Shown here one piece after another: positions 1-10,690 of a stretch of DNA of 55,067 nucleotides. The stretch comes from Scytonema sp. UIC 10036 (GTDB lineage: Bacteria > Cyanobacteriota > Cyanobacteriia > Cyanobacteriales > Nostocaceae), in the NCBI RefSeq assembly GCF_009725235.1, contig NZ_WJFC01000082.1:1-55067 (forward strand). The letters run 5' to 3'. Position numbers and translations under genes: made by a program. The notes under the pieces were generated by a model. The model did not search any database and had not been told where the DNA came from. It saw nothing but the letters and a program-made list of their open reading frames with translations. Position 1 is the stretch's first letter, and each line of letters starts with the position of its first letter.

Positions 1-147
1 TTCCTTAATAGCTTGAATATCTTCTTCATCTTCAGCCTTGCGAATGTTTAACAGTTCTATGACATCTTCTAAAGTGTCCTCATAAGCCTGTTCTAATTTT
101 TCGTAGATTACTTTTAACAACGCTTGTCTTTTAGTTGTGGTTTCCAT
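1..147 (-). CDS. Antitoxin of a RelE-type toxin-antitoxin pair (3' end outside window)
   Basis: The ATG is at 147, preceded by an AAGGAT ribosome-binding sequence. The visible 49 residues are highly charged and Glu/Asp-rich (METTTKRQALLKVIYEKLEQ at the start), as in small antitoxins that pair with RelE. The frame runs off the left edge. The identity comes mainly from the mirrored copy near 10381-10802, where the same reading frame is followed by a recognisable RelE C-terminus, so the toxin gene should lie just left of the window. The role is presumably to neutralise that mRNA interferase and autoregulate the operon. A TATAAT-like box lies at 233-238 on the minus strand. Confidence is moderate because the C-terminus is not visible here. 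Confidence 0.55.
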   Translation of the reverse strand, partial: METTTKRQALLKVIYEKLEQAYEDTLEDVIELLNIRKAEDEEDIQAIKE

Positions 148-302
148 TTTTATATCCTTAATCAAATTTAATACCGAAATTAGCTCCTAAGACCTCTTCT
201 ATTAACTGTTGACTCGTACTTACCCAACAAAGATTATACTATAGTAGATAACCTTTGCATTTCCACGACTGATTCCCCTGTATGCGGCATAATCCACAAT
301 TG

Positions 303-334
303 GATTGCTTGTGTTAAGTCGGGAATGTCCTTAA
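303..334 (+). pseudogene. Orphan C-terminal tip of a haemagglutinin-type exoprotein
   Basis: The last codons read LVLSRECP followed by TAA at 332-334. This is the same ending as haemagglutinin gene 2 (12823) and the fragment at 18234. Nothing of the preceding tail is recognisable, and the sequence immediately after the stop is the interior of a different haemagglutinin copy, so this is a recombination scar. Confidence 0.6.
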
Positions 335-1000
335 AAGCACTCAGCACTATTTTATAATGCCGTTGCGAATCAAGGGGAGATAGTTAACCGTTCGAGGACA
401 AGAACTACAGTACCAGGAACGACTATTGATAGTTCTTCAAACCGTCCGACTTATGGTTTAAATGTTCTTGATGGCAAAAGCCTGTTGTTAGTCGGTGGTG
501 ATGTGCGTTTGGAGAGAGGATTTTTAGGGGCTTTTGGTGGGAGCATTGAATTAGGGGGATTGGCAGAACCAGGAACAGTAGGGCTTTGGGCGAATAATGG
601 TATTTTGAGCTTGAATTTTCCCAAGAACGTAGCACGAGCAGATGTGTCCATTACTGATGCAGCAAGACTAAATGTTCTGGCTGGGAACGGGGGTAGTATT
701 GCAATCAATGCTGCAAATATAAACGTTTCAGGGGATAGTCGGCTATTTGCGGGAATAGATGTGGAGCAGGGTTCGGTTAACAGTCAAGCAGGAGATATTA
801 CCCTCAATGCCACAGGGGCAATTAAAATTAATGAATCGAGTTTAATTATTAATGATGTAAATCGTAATGCTACTGGTAACAGTGGCAATATTAATGTTAT
901 TGCTAACTCCGTATCTTTAACTGATGAAGCTCAACTATCTGCTAGTACTTATGGAAGAGGAAATGCAGGCAGCGTGAAAGTAAGTGCAACAGATTCTGTG
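335..1000 (+). pseudogene. Haemagglutinin gene 1, upstream part (5'-truncated, interrupted)
   Basis: Reads in frame through SALFYNAVANQGEI, then VLDGKSLLLVGGDVRLERG, and then the beta-helix repeats typical of cyanobacterial filamentous-haemagglutinin (two-partner secretion) exoproteins (GDITLNATG, GNAGSVKVSATDSV). It aligns with residues about 190-420 of haemagglutinin 2 (15159-16790), so the signal peptide and most of the TPS secretion domain are missing. The 5' break abuts an orphan tail at 334. The 3' break at codon GTG 998-1000 is caused by the 1821-bp insert; deleting the insert rejoins this frame exactly with 2822-3964. An intact copy would encode a surface-exposed or secreted adhesin-like beta-helix exported by an FhaC/ShlB-type partner, which is not in the window. 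Confidence 0.85.
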
Positions 1001-1104
1001 ATACAGCCACAGTCATTGTGATTATTTTGAGATGATGCTGAATTATTCAGACAGAGTAACAAAAGAATAGAGAAAGTAAAGAGATTAAGAGTATACTTCA
1101 ACAT
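1001..1104 (-). pseudogene. 5' fragment of a secreted-protein gene
   Basis: From the ATG at 1104 the frame reads MLKYTLNLFTFSILLLLCLN followed by NSASSQ. This is a clear signal peptide, followed by a short Cys-containing segment (HNDCGC). It is cut at 1001 by the border with haemagglutinin gene 1, so only about 34 codons remain. Family not recognised. Confidence 0.45.
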
Positions 1105-1224
1105 AATTTTGACTCTATGCATGAAATTTGTAAATGTGCGATCGCTCCAACTCTCTTCTAAAACTACTGTAGAGCGATCGTAGAGAGTACATTTATAGCA
1201 GTTTGTGTTGAATCAAGAACATCC

Positions 1225-1725
1225 TTAATATCTCTCCACTGTAACTGGTTCTGATTCAACAAATCTAATTTGATTGCCAATCTGATAGGTAATAACTGCT
1301 TTTACTTTGTCACTTCCAAGGTAACCCGTCTTATTTGTTAAATAAAAAGGTATCTCAGAATTTTGTAATGGACGTAATGTTATTTCCTTTTGCGAATATG
1401 CAAAATCTTGCAATTGTTCGTCTTTAACGTTAACAATCTTAATACTTAAAATTGTTATTTTAGAATCTTTCTCTACAGTGTTGCTTAAACGGAAAAACAC
1501 ACTAGCAAATCCAATATCTCGATTGGATGTTGGTGGTTGTCCTATTGGTGAGTTTTTTTGTTCTTTGGCTAACAGAGTCACGCTTTGAATTTCTATATTT
1601 TGATTGGGTGATGGTTTCATTGCTTGAGAGACTACAATCGTAGGTAAATTCATGGCTGAAACTGTGTGGGAATAACTTGTTAAAGTTGTGCTAAAAAGTA
1701 TTGCTAGTAGCAGAATTTTATTCAT
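1225..1725 (-). CDS. Small exported protein of unknown function
   Basis: 166 residues from the ATG at 1725; the frame opens at 1749, but this start gives a standard signal peptide (MNKILLLAILFSTTLTSYSH, cleavage near VSA-MN). The mature part is about 140 residues, predicted beta-rich, with no cysteine-rich or catalytic motif I can recognise. It looks like a small immunoglobulin-like exported protein. It lies downstream of the calpain-like gene in the same orientation, inside the insert in haemagglutinin gene 1, so the two could have been co-transcribed at their original location. A diverged mirror copy exists at about 9080-9460. Confidence 0.6.
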   Translation of the reverse strand: MNKILLLAILFSTTLTSYSHTVSAMNLPTIVVSQAMKPSPNQNIEIQSVTLLAKEQKNSPIGQPPTSNRDIGFASVFFRLSNTVEKDSKITILSIKIVNVKDEQLQDFAYSQKEITLRPLQNSEIPFYLTNKTGYLGSDKVKAVITYQIGNQIRFVESEPVTVERY

Positions 1726-1777
1726 AGAGTTTACTTCATTAATTGGCAATGGTTTTCATGACACCTTTGTACTGTGT

Positions 1778-1818
1778 TAGAAACCCAGTTTGTCCAAGAA
1801 ACCGGGTTTCTGGGTTTC
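1778..1818. repeat. Palindromic GAAACC repeat
   Basis: AGAAACCCAG (1778-1787) is the inverse complement of CTGGGTTTCT (1809-1818), with an inner AGAAACC/GGTTTCT pair at 1796-1810. This is a REP-like dispersed palindrome; a sister copy lies near 24937-24972. It sits directly downstream of the calpain-like gene and may end its transcript. Confidence 0.6.
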
Positions 1819-1823
1819 TTAAG

Positions 1824-2821
1824 TTAGGTTGTACGACTCCATCCAGAGAAGTTGGCTTTCAATTCATTAAAAGATATGTCAAAAGTGCCAACATTATAAC
1901 CAGCTACGTCGTCATTCATTCCCCAAGGATTAAAAAGCTTAAATTTCTGAGTAGAGGAGTTATAACCGACAACTACATAAACATGATTAGCTGCAATCCT
2001 AGACTTAGGGTCAATTTGAGAAGCATTAGGATTGGAACTGACACCCATAAGGCTACCACTGTTAAAGGCACTGACCATAGTGTTAAAGTCAAAAGAAGTA
2101 GAACGAGTCGAATTGCGTCCTGTAATATGCTTGACAACTTCGCGATCCCAGCCAAACTCAATACCTTTATAGGAGTTAGTATTATCTCGAACTATCTTTC
2201 CAGATTCATTCCATTGAGCGTAAGCTTTCTCTGCTAGAGCAACCCATAGTTCATTATTTGGATCTGTGAAATGTTTTTTGTTAAACTGTCCTGGTTGGGC
2301 GTAAACAAAATTTCCAGATTTATCTACAGGTAAATATTTATCTACTGTTACGTAGTCAGCAACTCCATTTACGTAGAAGCGGACAGTATAAGTATTGGTA
2401 CTATTGCCATTATCTATGAACATATTTTGAATTGTTTGAGGTGAACGGAAAGCAACTTCACCTAAACCAGCTAAGAAGTAGCAGTCATTAAGATAGCCTT
2501 GATTAATGTCCTGATAGCTCACTCCATTTTGGAACAGAGAACCGTTTGCTTTTTCATATTTGAATTTTTCTTTGGTTTCTGGTTGATCGCTTACTGGACG
2601 ATCGCTACCCAAAAACCATTTACCAACTAATTTTTCCATGTGGTCGCCACTACTACCAGCATATAAGTTCCCTAGACTTTTACCATCATATTTTGCATTG
2701 GCAGCATCACCATTCACAAGTTTATTCGATAAGACGCGAACATGATCTGGCATTTTAAAGTAGCTGGAATTACTCACAATCGTTCTTAAATCTTTCAATT
2801 CCGATAGCTCCTGACTTTGTG
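1824..2821 (-). pseudogene. Calpain-like cysteine protease domain, N-terminally truncated
   Basis: A calpain (peptidase family C2) domain. The catalytic Cys is in GYLNDCYFLAGLGEVA (C135 of the 353-residue frame), the His in NHVYVVVGY (H301) and the Asn in LFNPWGMND (N319), in the usual order and spacing, so the catalytic triad is intact. The open frame extends to 2885, but its first 20 or so residues are antisense haemagglutinin sequence beyond the insert border at 2821. The native protein should continue upstream of SELKDLRTIVS. A protein start with the matching preceding region (DWFSQNLKD...TRSLAAD) lies at 17092-17550. Cyanobacterial relatives are large secreted or surface-associated proteins. 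Whether this fragment is expressed is unknown. A degraded mirror copy spans about 8230-8990. Confidence 0.85.
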
Positions 2822-3964
2822 GAAGTGGGCGGTACATCCGCGAATGCTGACACATACACTCGTTTAACAACAGAAACTTCCGCAAGCGGTGATGCAGGAG
2901 ATTTAAAAATTGATACCAGACAATTACGAATACGTAATGGTGCGTCAGTATCCACAGGTACTTTACTTGACAGTCAAGGAAAAGGAGGTAATTTAGCAGT
3001 CACTGCTACTGATAGCGTACAACTTAGTACCAGAGGTAGCTTAGTCACTCAAACTCTGGGTTCTGGAAATGCAGGAGATTTAACTTTAGAAACAGGGAGT
3101 TTGATAGTTCAAGATGAAGCGTTCATATTCGCTGCTACTTTTAATCAAGGTGTTGGCGGTAATATCCAGCTAAAAGCAAACTCCCTTTCTCTCAACAATC
3201 GGGCTACTATCACAGGTAGCAGTCAAGGACAGGGAAAAGCAGGTAATATCAACATCAACCTCCGCGATAATTTACAAGCCAATAACGGCAACATTACCAC
3301 AGCTGCAACTCAAGCGGGTGGAGGTGATATTTCTATCGCAGCTAAAGATATGTTCCTCAGCAATAACAGTGACATTAGGACTAACTTATCTCGTGGAGGA
3401 GGAAGTGGCGGTAATATATTCCTATCTGCTGACACCATTATTTCCCTGGAAGATAGCGATATTTTTGCTTTTGCTCCTGAAGGCCAAGGCGGTAATATCA
3501 TCTTTAACACTCGTGCTTTCGTAAGTTCTCCTTTGTATCGACCTATACAGACAAGGACTGATGCTGCTACTCTTCAAGCATTAGATGGTAATAATCGTGT
3601 TGATGTGAATGCAAGTGGTATAGTGAGTGGTAGCATTATTGGTGTACCTGACATCACTTTTCTGCAAAATAGCCTCACAGATTTACCAGCTAACATTATT
3701 GACGCTAACGCACTGATTGCTAATAGTTGTATTGCAAGACGCAACAATCGGCAAAACAGTACTTTTCTCATTACAGGAAGTGGTGGTTTACCCGAACGTC
3801 CCGGCGATGCACCCCTTTCTCCCTATATAACTGGAACTATGCAGTCTATAACGACTTCAACCACTTCTCACCGTCCGTGGAAAATAGGAGACCCCATTGT
3901 TGAACCACAAGGTGTGTATAGACTAGAAAATGGGTCTTTGGTAATGAGCCGGGAGTGTCGTTAG
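2822..3964 (+). pseudogene. Haemagglutinin gene 1, downstream part
   Basis: Continues the gene broken at 1000 with TPS-exoprotein beta-helix repeats (GNAGDLTLETGSL, GKAGNININLRDN). It ends with the conserved cyanobacterial haemagglutinin C-terminus: DANALIANSCIARRNNRQ, SGGLPERPGDAPLSPY, WKIGDPIVEPQGVYRLENG and LVMSRECR, then the stop at 3962-3964. Without the insert, the frame 335-3964 would encode roughly 600 residues. As it stands, GTG 2819 is the only plausible local start and gives no signal peptide, so export is not possible. Confidence 0.85.
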
Positions 3965-4112
3965 CGTAGTTTATCAGATATTAGCAGCCGTCCCCAAGGT
4001 GATGTTGCCCCATCACAATGGGAACGCTACGAGCGTTAGTATGGGTGTTGGTTAAGCTTGCTTGCGTAACCTTTCTAAGTTCCGTTTATGCAATTCTGGA
4101 AAGGGAGTACTG

Positions 4113-5660
4113 TTAAAATCTCCACGACCACAATTTTGCTGGGGACCAAGTGATCTGACAAACTATTCCTTTAGGAGAATTAGGAAATCGCTCAAATTGA
4201 CCTCCCAATTGTTTGGCTAAATTCTGCGCTTGCTGTGTTCCAAAACCCGCATATGATATATTGGCGATCGCATTAATTCCCGAACCGTTATCGACTACTC
4301 GAATTGTATTTACACCTGACTCTTGAATACAAATCACTTCAAGTTTAGTTGTTCCTTGAGCGTACTTACCTACATTATGTAATGCTTCTTCCAGAAACCG
4401 ACAAAGGCTTCGCTTATGTTCGAGAGTTAACTTCCGCTCATCCATTTGTTCAAATTTTACGACTTTAATCTTAACAGTTTTAAAACAAGGATAGTCCCTG
4501 TCCACAACCTCGTTATAAATTTCGTGAAGAATTTCGTGAAGTGGTTGTTGCAAATTCAATTGTTGTTCTTTTCCCAAGTGTAAACTACTGACCTCAGTCA
4601 AAGCTTCTTTTTTAACTAACTCATATACACTGCGAAGTTCTTGATTCAGTTGCTGCATCTCTGACAAAAATTGTTGAGGAGCCAATCCTTCTTTGCTTTG
4701 AATTTTTCGTAATGTTATGCTAAGGGTCTGCAATGGCTGACTGTGGATAGTGTCGAAGATGTGGTCAATAACTAACTGACGGTCTTTAATACGCGATCGC
4801 AAAGCTTCATCGTATCTTTCAAAAGATGCCAATACAGAACCATTCAATACCAAAGCCAAGAAAGCTGGTACAACTGGAATCCACCAACCGATAACCAGTA
4901 ACCCATAACATATTCCAATCAAGCAGAAACTCGCGAAGAGAACAAGAAGAAGAATTTTCCAAGGAGAATGGATAATTCGTCCCAGGCTAATGCCTAATAT
5001 ACCCCAAGCCACAATCCAAACATACTCCCATACATCAGACCAAACATTGAGCATTGGTCGCCCATCAAGCACAGCACTAGTTATTTGGCTGACCATATGC
5101 GCTTGCATCTCAACTCCATAATTCAAAGCAGGATTTTCAATATTTGTTGCTGATGAATTTGCATAATCTTTAACACTTGAAGTCATCATACCTATTAACA
5201 CTATTTTGCCACTAATCCTATCTGATTCGACTGTTCCCTTGTAGATGTCATCTAACGAAACAATGTTAAAAGGGTTCTGTCTGTTACGAAAATTAATAAG
5301 TATCTGACTGCCACCTGTATCCGCTCTTACATAACCACCAGAATTAGGATGAATCCTTCTAATTTTAGTAGAAGCAAACCTAATGCTATAAGGATCGTCA
5401 ATTACATTATCCGGTTCAATTCCTTTTTTTGATAAATAATGTTTTACCAATTGAAGAGAAAAAGAAAATCGCCATTTATTCTGAAGATTTGCTGTCACTA
5501 GTAAATTTCGTCTTTGCTTCCCATCTGTATCTATAATACTATCAGTAAAACCTATTTTTTCTTGAGATACACCAGGAGGAGCATTGACGATAAAACCACT
5601 GCGATCGGGTAAAACTTTTTCAACAACAATTAAGTTTTTTGTTTTTTTCAAAGTTTCCAA
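4113..5660 (-). CDS. CHASE2-domain sensor histidine kinase, N-terminally truncated
   Basis: 515 residues. The N-terminal about 180 residues are the C-terminal half of a CHASE2 extracytoplasmic sensor (GFTDSIIDTDGKQRRNLLV, SGKIVLIGMMTSSVKDYANS). Three hydrophobic segments follow, roughly residues 205-285. The kinase core has a NarX/DesK-like phosphoacceptor region (FDTIHSQPLQTL), an N-box (FLEEALHNVGKYAQGTTKLEV) and a G1-box (VVDNGSGI). Full CHASE2 proteins start about 130-150 residues earlier with a membrane anchor, which is missing. A 1-nt shift just upstream of the ATG would extend the frame (EIMLSGYKEFLETL), and the palindrome centre lies only 120 bp away, so the truncation probably reflects the fold-back junction. 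The family usually partners with response regulators; none is nearby. Confidence 0.8.
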   Translation of the reverse strand: METLKKTKNLIVVEKVLPDRSGFIVNAPPGVSQEKIGFTDSIIDTDGKQRRNLLVTANLQNKWRFSFSLQLVKHYLSKKGIEPDNVIDDPYSIRFASTKIRRIHPNSGGYVRADTGGSQILINFRNRQNPFNIVSLDDIYKGTVESDRISGKIVLIGMMTSSVKDYANSSATNIENPALNYGVEMQAHMVSQITSAVLDGRPMLNVWSDVWEYVWIVAWGILGISLGRIIHSPWKILLLVLFASFCLIGICYGLLVIGWWIPVVPAFLALVLNGSVLASFERYDEALRSRIKDRQLVIDHIFDTIHSQPLQTLSITLRKIQSKEGLAPQQFLSEMQQLNQELRSVYELVKKEALTEVSSLHLGKEQQLNLQQPLHEILHEIYNEVVDRDYPCFKTVKIKVVKFEQMDERKLTLEHKRSLCRFLEEALHNVGKYAQGTTKLEVICIQESGVNTIRVVDNGSGINAIANISYAGFGTQQAQNLAKQLGGQFERFPNSPKGIVCQITWSPAKLWSWRF

Positions 5661-5710
5661 AAATTCTTATACCCGCTCAACATAATCTCTAAAGATTCAA
5701 CAAATTACGT

Positions 5711-5853
5711 AGTTTATAATTTGGATTTTTTTGTTAAGCGGTAACTCGCCAGAGCGGATATAGACGATTTCTTCATTCTGATGAGAATAAAGAAATCGTC
5801 TGTATCCGCTCTGGCGAGTTACCGCTTAACAAAAAAATCCAAATTTAAACTAC
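5711..5853. repeat. Centre of a giant palindrome
   Basis: Near-perfect inverted repeat with its symmetry point at about 5781-5782. GCGGTAACTCGCCAGAGCGG on the left is matched by CCGCTCTGGCGAGTTACCGC on the right, and the loop is only about 4 nt (GATG, flanked by ATTCT and AGAAT). The first 60-70 bases right of the centre match almost perfectly, then small differences accumulate. Confidence 0.9.
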
Positions 5854-8800
5854 GTAATTGGTTGAATCTTAGAGATTATGTTGGCGGGTATAAGAATTTG
5901 GAAACTTTGAAAAAACAAAAGTAATGTGTTGAAAAATTTTCCGATCGCAGTGTTTATGCAATGCTCTCCTGTGTATCTCAGAAAAATAGGTTTTACTGAT
6001 AATTATAGATACAGATGGGAAGCAGAAAATTGATCGGGAGAGAAAATTCAAATAATGGCATTTCTTTTTTCTTCAATAGGTAAAATTATTATCAAAAAGG
6101 AATTGCCGATAATAATTGAAGACGTAAGCATAGGTTGTTTAATAAAATTAAAGATTATCCTAATCTGGGTTACACTTAGTATAATTCGTAACGACAGAAC
6201 CCTTTTACATTGTTCGTTGATAAATCTACAAGGAAAGTCGATCAATAGGATTAGTGGCAAAATAGTGTTAATAGTATTTTGATTCAAGTGTTAAATTTGC
6301 AAAGGAAGAATATTGAAAATCCTCTTTAATGGATTAGTGAGATGCAGCAATGTCACCCATAACTATGCTGGCTTGATGGGCACCAATCTCAATTTTGTCT
6401 AGTATGGGAGTAGTTTTGGCATAGCCTGGGACGAATTATCATTTCTTGAAATTTCTTCTTGTCTTTCGCAGTTTTCTATTGAAATGTTATGGTTACGTTA
6501 CGGTTGTGATTCAGTTTACAGCTTTTTGGCTTGGTATTGAATTTTGTATTGGCATCATTTGAAAAGATAGAGAGTTTCGATCGCGTATTAAAGACGTCAG
6601 TTAGTTATTGACCAATTCGACACTTCACATCAGCCATTGCGACCTTAGCTAACTACGAAAAATTGAACAAAAAGTAGGTCCTCAAATTTTTCAGAGATAG
6701 CACTGAATCAAACTTCCAGTGTATAAGTTATTGAGAGAGTATGAGGTCAGTATTACACCTGTAAGAGAACAACATTGAATTGCAACAACCTTCACGAATT
6801 CTCACGAATTATAACGAGTTTGGACAGGGATATCTTGTTTTAAACTGTAAGATTAAAGTCTAAATTTGAACAATGGATGAGCGGAAGTTAATCTCGACTA
6901 AGAAGCATTTGTCGGTTTCTGTGAGGAGAGTACTAATTGGAATACGCTCAAGGAAACTAAACTGAAGTAATTTATATCAAAGTATTTAAATTTCAATTTT
7001 TCTTAATGTGTGATAACGGTCGGGGAATTATTATATCGGTTGAAACAGCAGGCGAGAATTTAGCCAACATGGGAGGGAATTGACATTTCTAATTCCTGAA
7101 GGAATGTTGTCAGATCCTTGGTCCAGCAAATTGTGTCGTGAGATTTTAAAGTACGGACCTTTCCAAATTCATAACGAACTTAAAGGTTTACGCAAAAGCT
7201 TAACAACACATCTAACGTCGAGCTCCATGTGATGGGGAACATCACCTTGAACGCGCTAATTCTGATAAACTACGCTAGACCTCGGCTCATTACCAAAACC
7301 ATTTTCTTCTATACACACCTGTGTTCAACAATGGTCTTTTTTCCACGGAGTAGAGTGGTGATGTTATAGACTGCTGTTCGTTATATGGGAGAAAGGGGCA
7401 TCGCGGACGTGGGGTAAACCCACTCCTTTAATGAGAAATACGTTTGCCGTTGGTTGCGTCTTGCAATAAACTATTGCAATCAGTGGTAGCTCATAAGTTA
7501 TGGGTAAATCGTGAGGAGGAGAAAAGAGGTCATACACAAAATGCTACCACTCCTAACGACTGAGCAGAATAACAGATTGTGATTAATGCTTGAGAGTAGC
7601 ACATAAGTCTGTTGTATAGTCGATACAAAGAGAACTTACTAAACACAGTGTTAAAGATATATAACGTTTGGTTCAGGAGCAAAGCAAAAATTGCTATCTC
7701 CAGGAAATAATGGTCGCAGATAGAATTATCGAAGCATTCTCGGGCACAATAAGTTTAGATCTAATGTTTTATTGCTGAAAAATATTTTACTCATAGAACT
7801 CACCTGACATTGCAGCGTGTAAATAGGGGTTATGCTTGTAAAATTCCGGAGTTGATTTGATATTACTTGTTTTCCTGTCTTGCTGCTCCGGATGTAGCCG
7901 ATGTTCCTTTAGCTATTATAATCCAACCTGATTAAAGTACAGGATTGAACGTTATATTGAACTATCAACTCCTGTTTCTAAGTTAAATCTCCTGCATTCC
8001 AAACCAGATTGAGTGACTAACTACCTTGGGAAGTGTACGCTAGCAGTAGCCTAACCTCCTTTTCCTTGATCATCAATAAAGTACTGTTACTGGGGCAGTT
8101 ATATTGTATGTCTGTATCAATTTTTAAATTCTGCACACGTTGCGGAGTTTCTGTGTTAAACGAGTGTATTGTCAGATTCGCGATACCCACTCTCAGGGCT
8201 GAATAATTTAAGACGTGTGAGAATTCGCTACTTTAAATGCCGATAATGTTCGCGGTCTTATCGAATAAACTTAAATGTGATCTCCAATGCAAAATAGATT
8301 AAAGTCTAGGAACTTATATGCTGGTAAATGGCACCACAGGAAAATTAGTGTAATGTTTTGGGTACATTCGCAGTAACGATCAACGAAACAAAAAAATTCA
8401 AATGAAAAGCAAACGGTTCTGTTCCAAATGAGTGAGCTATAGGAAATAACAAGTATCTTATGATGTACTTCTTACTGTTAGGTGAAGTGCTTTCCGTCAC
8501 CTCAACATTCAAATATTTCATAGAAATGGAATATACAATACTATACTGTTTCTACGTAAATGAGTTCGATAGTAACAGTAGCATAAAGGTGTGTGTCTGG
8601 AAATTTTGTTTCGCAACAGGACATTTACAAAAAACATTCGAGTATGGGATGCTCTAGCCGAGAAAGCTTAGCTAATGGATAATCGGAAAGATAGTTGAGA
8701 TAATATAACTCCATTAAAGTATTGATTTGCTGGATCGCGAGTTGTCAACATATACAGACGCATTCGACTCTTCTACTTCTTTGACGTAAACTATGTCAGT

Positions 8801-10690
8801 GCTTTAGAGTGTGCTATGGGATGGTGTGAAATTGACCTAAGTTAGGATTGCAGCAATATTTTTTGTAGTGCGTTTTATAATCTTACCAGAAATTAAGCTT
8901 TAATCTTTGGGGAATTAGGACGTAGTGTTATAAGTTGGCACTTTGACATAAGGTTTTGTTGAAAGCCAACTTCTTGGATGGAGTTTCTTTCTTTTTTTTT
9001 TTGATAACCCAGAATGGTTCTGACAACTGTTGCGAACACCGTAAAGTGTATAGAAACCATTGCATTAATGAAGTAAACCTATGATAAATTCTGCTACTAA
9101 TACTTTTTAGCACAATTTAACAAGTTATTCCACACAGTTCGGGGCATGAGTTAGTGGTGAAGTCTTCAGCAATGAACCATACCAATCAAAATATAGAAAT
9201 CAAGCGGACTCGTAGCCAAGAACAAAAAAATCACCATAGACAACAACAACACCAATGAGATATTGATTGCAGTGTGTTTTTCGCCGGTAAGAAATTCTAA
9301 AATAAAAATTTTAGTTTAAGATTGTTAAGTAAAGACGAGACAGCGAGCCATTACAAAATTTGAGATACTTTTTATTTAAAATAAAACGGTACTTGAGTGA
9401 ACAAGTAAAAGCATTATACCTATCAGTTGGCAATCAATTAGATTTTTGAATGAACATAAGTGAGAGATATGAAGGATTTCTGATTCAAACAAATGTTATA
9501 AATGTACTTCTCATCGCTCTACCGTAGATTTAAAAGAAGTTGGAGCGATCGCACATTACAATTCATGCTAGAGTCAAATTATGTTGAATATACTCTTATC
9601 TTTATTTCTCTATTCTTTTGTTCTATAATTCTGGGCTCAATTCAAATAATAACAATGATGTGTGTAACACAGAATCTGTTGCCTTATTAACGCTGCTCAT
9701 TCCTCTCCAAAGTACTAGCAAAGTAGCTTCATCAGTTAAGATACGGAGTAGCAATAACATTAATATTGCCACTGTTACCAGTAGCATCATTTAATCATAA
9801 TATTAAACTGAATTCATAATTTAATTGCAGCTGTGCATTGAGGGTATATCTCTGACTTGACTTTACCGCACATGCTTCAATCATCCGCAATAGCGACATA
9901 CCTGACGTTTATTTTCAGCATTGTTGCATACTACCGACGTTCCACCAGAAATTTAGCTTGCTCATAATGACACATTGTCGTGCTACTTATTGGAAAAATT
10001 CAGCTCAATCATTATTCGCCAAGCCTATTATGGTTCTGCAATCCTAATTCAATCTCCCCAAAACCCTAAAATCTTCTCCAAAGCACATCACACGCTAACA
10101 ACAGTTTTGCCATCAATAATTTAAAGAGATAATGACGGTTTAAGAACTACAATATCTTCCTGTATGATTCTTGTCTCGACGGTACATCTCCTTGATTCGC
10201 ACGGCTTAAAAATAGTGCTGGTCTTTAGGACATCCGACTTAAACAAGCATCCAATGGATTATGCAGCAACAGGGAATCATCGTGGAAATCAGTATCTCTA
10301 TAGTATATCTTGTGGTAAGTACGATCAACAGTAATAGAAAGTTTAGAGCTAATTTCGTATAAATTTATTAGGATATAAAAATGGAAACACAACTAAAAAA
10401 GCAGGTGTTAAAGTAACTACGAAAAATTAGAACAGGCTATGAGCACCTTTAGAAGATGTATGAACTGTAAACTTAGCAAGGCTGAAGATGAGAAGATATT
10501 CAGCTATTAGGAAGCTAAAAATGTACTATATAGTGAAGAATTAAGCGAGATAGATCGTGACCTATAGATGAGTGAGAGTGAGGTGGAAGCAATTAAAAAA
10601 GCTACAACAAGATATTAGAATAGATTACAAAAAATTATAAACTATTTGAAATCCTCGTCAAATGGGTTGTAAGCTAGAAGGAGAATGATA
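5782..10690. repeat. Degraded mirror copy of 1-5781 (probable unpolished fold-back)
   Basis: The whole stretch aligns to the reverse complement of the left part of the window. About 5900-7230 is the CHASE2 kinase, 7270-8190 the haemagglutinin 1 downstream part, 8230-8990 the calpain-like domain, 9080-9460 the small exported protein, 9500-10240 the haemagglutinin 1 upstream part, and 10381-10513 the antitoxin. Position 1 pairs with about 10513, so 5781 bases correspond to only about 4732, with net loss by many 1-3 base deletions plus scattered insertions and substitutions. Changes fall equally in coding and non-coding sequence. Every frame is destroyed and short ORFs here are accidental. Errors persist to about 10686 and then stop. 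This is consistent with raw single-molecule read errors; a decayed real duplication is the alternative. Confidence 0.85.
10381..10545 (+). pseudogene. Degraded copy of the antitoxin gene
   Basis: Begins ATGGAAACACAACT and follows the antitoxin at 1-147 with repeated small deletions. It extends a little past what the left edge shows (SEEL, SEID segments), so it reveals part of the antitoxin C-terminus outside the window. Not a functional frame as written. Confidence 0.7.

Larger units (their letters stand above)
1001..2821. other. 1821-bp insert inside haemagglutinin gene 1
   Basis: Removing 1001-2821 joins GAT TCT GTG (992-1000) to GAA GTG GGC (2822 onward) in frame, restoring a normal haemagglutinin repeat. 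TGTG is present at both ends (997-1000 and 2818-2821), like a 4-bp target duplication or microhomology. No transposase or convincing terminal inverted repeats were seen. Cargo on the minus strand is the 5' end of a secreted-protein gene (cut at 1001), a complete small exported protein, and a calpain-like protease cut at its N-terminus. Both end genes are truncated, so this looks like a captured DNA fragment rather than an autonomous element. Confidence 0.7.

Noticed and set aside
1743..2237. 164-residue plus-strand frame
   Set aside because: Antisense to the intact calpain catalytic domain; composition is not protein-like.
6048..9690. Short open frames at 6055-6282, 8460-8657, 8928-9113 and 9502-9690 as possible small proteins
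   Set aside because: They lie in the degraded mirror arm and are out-of-frame copies of the CHASE2, calpain and exported-protein genes or non-coding flank.
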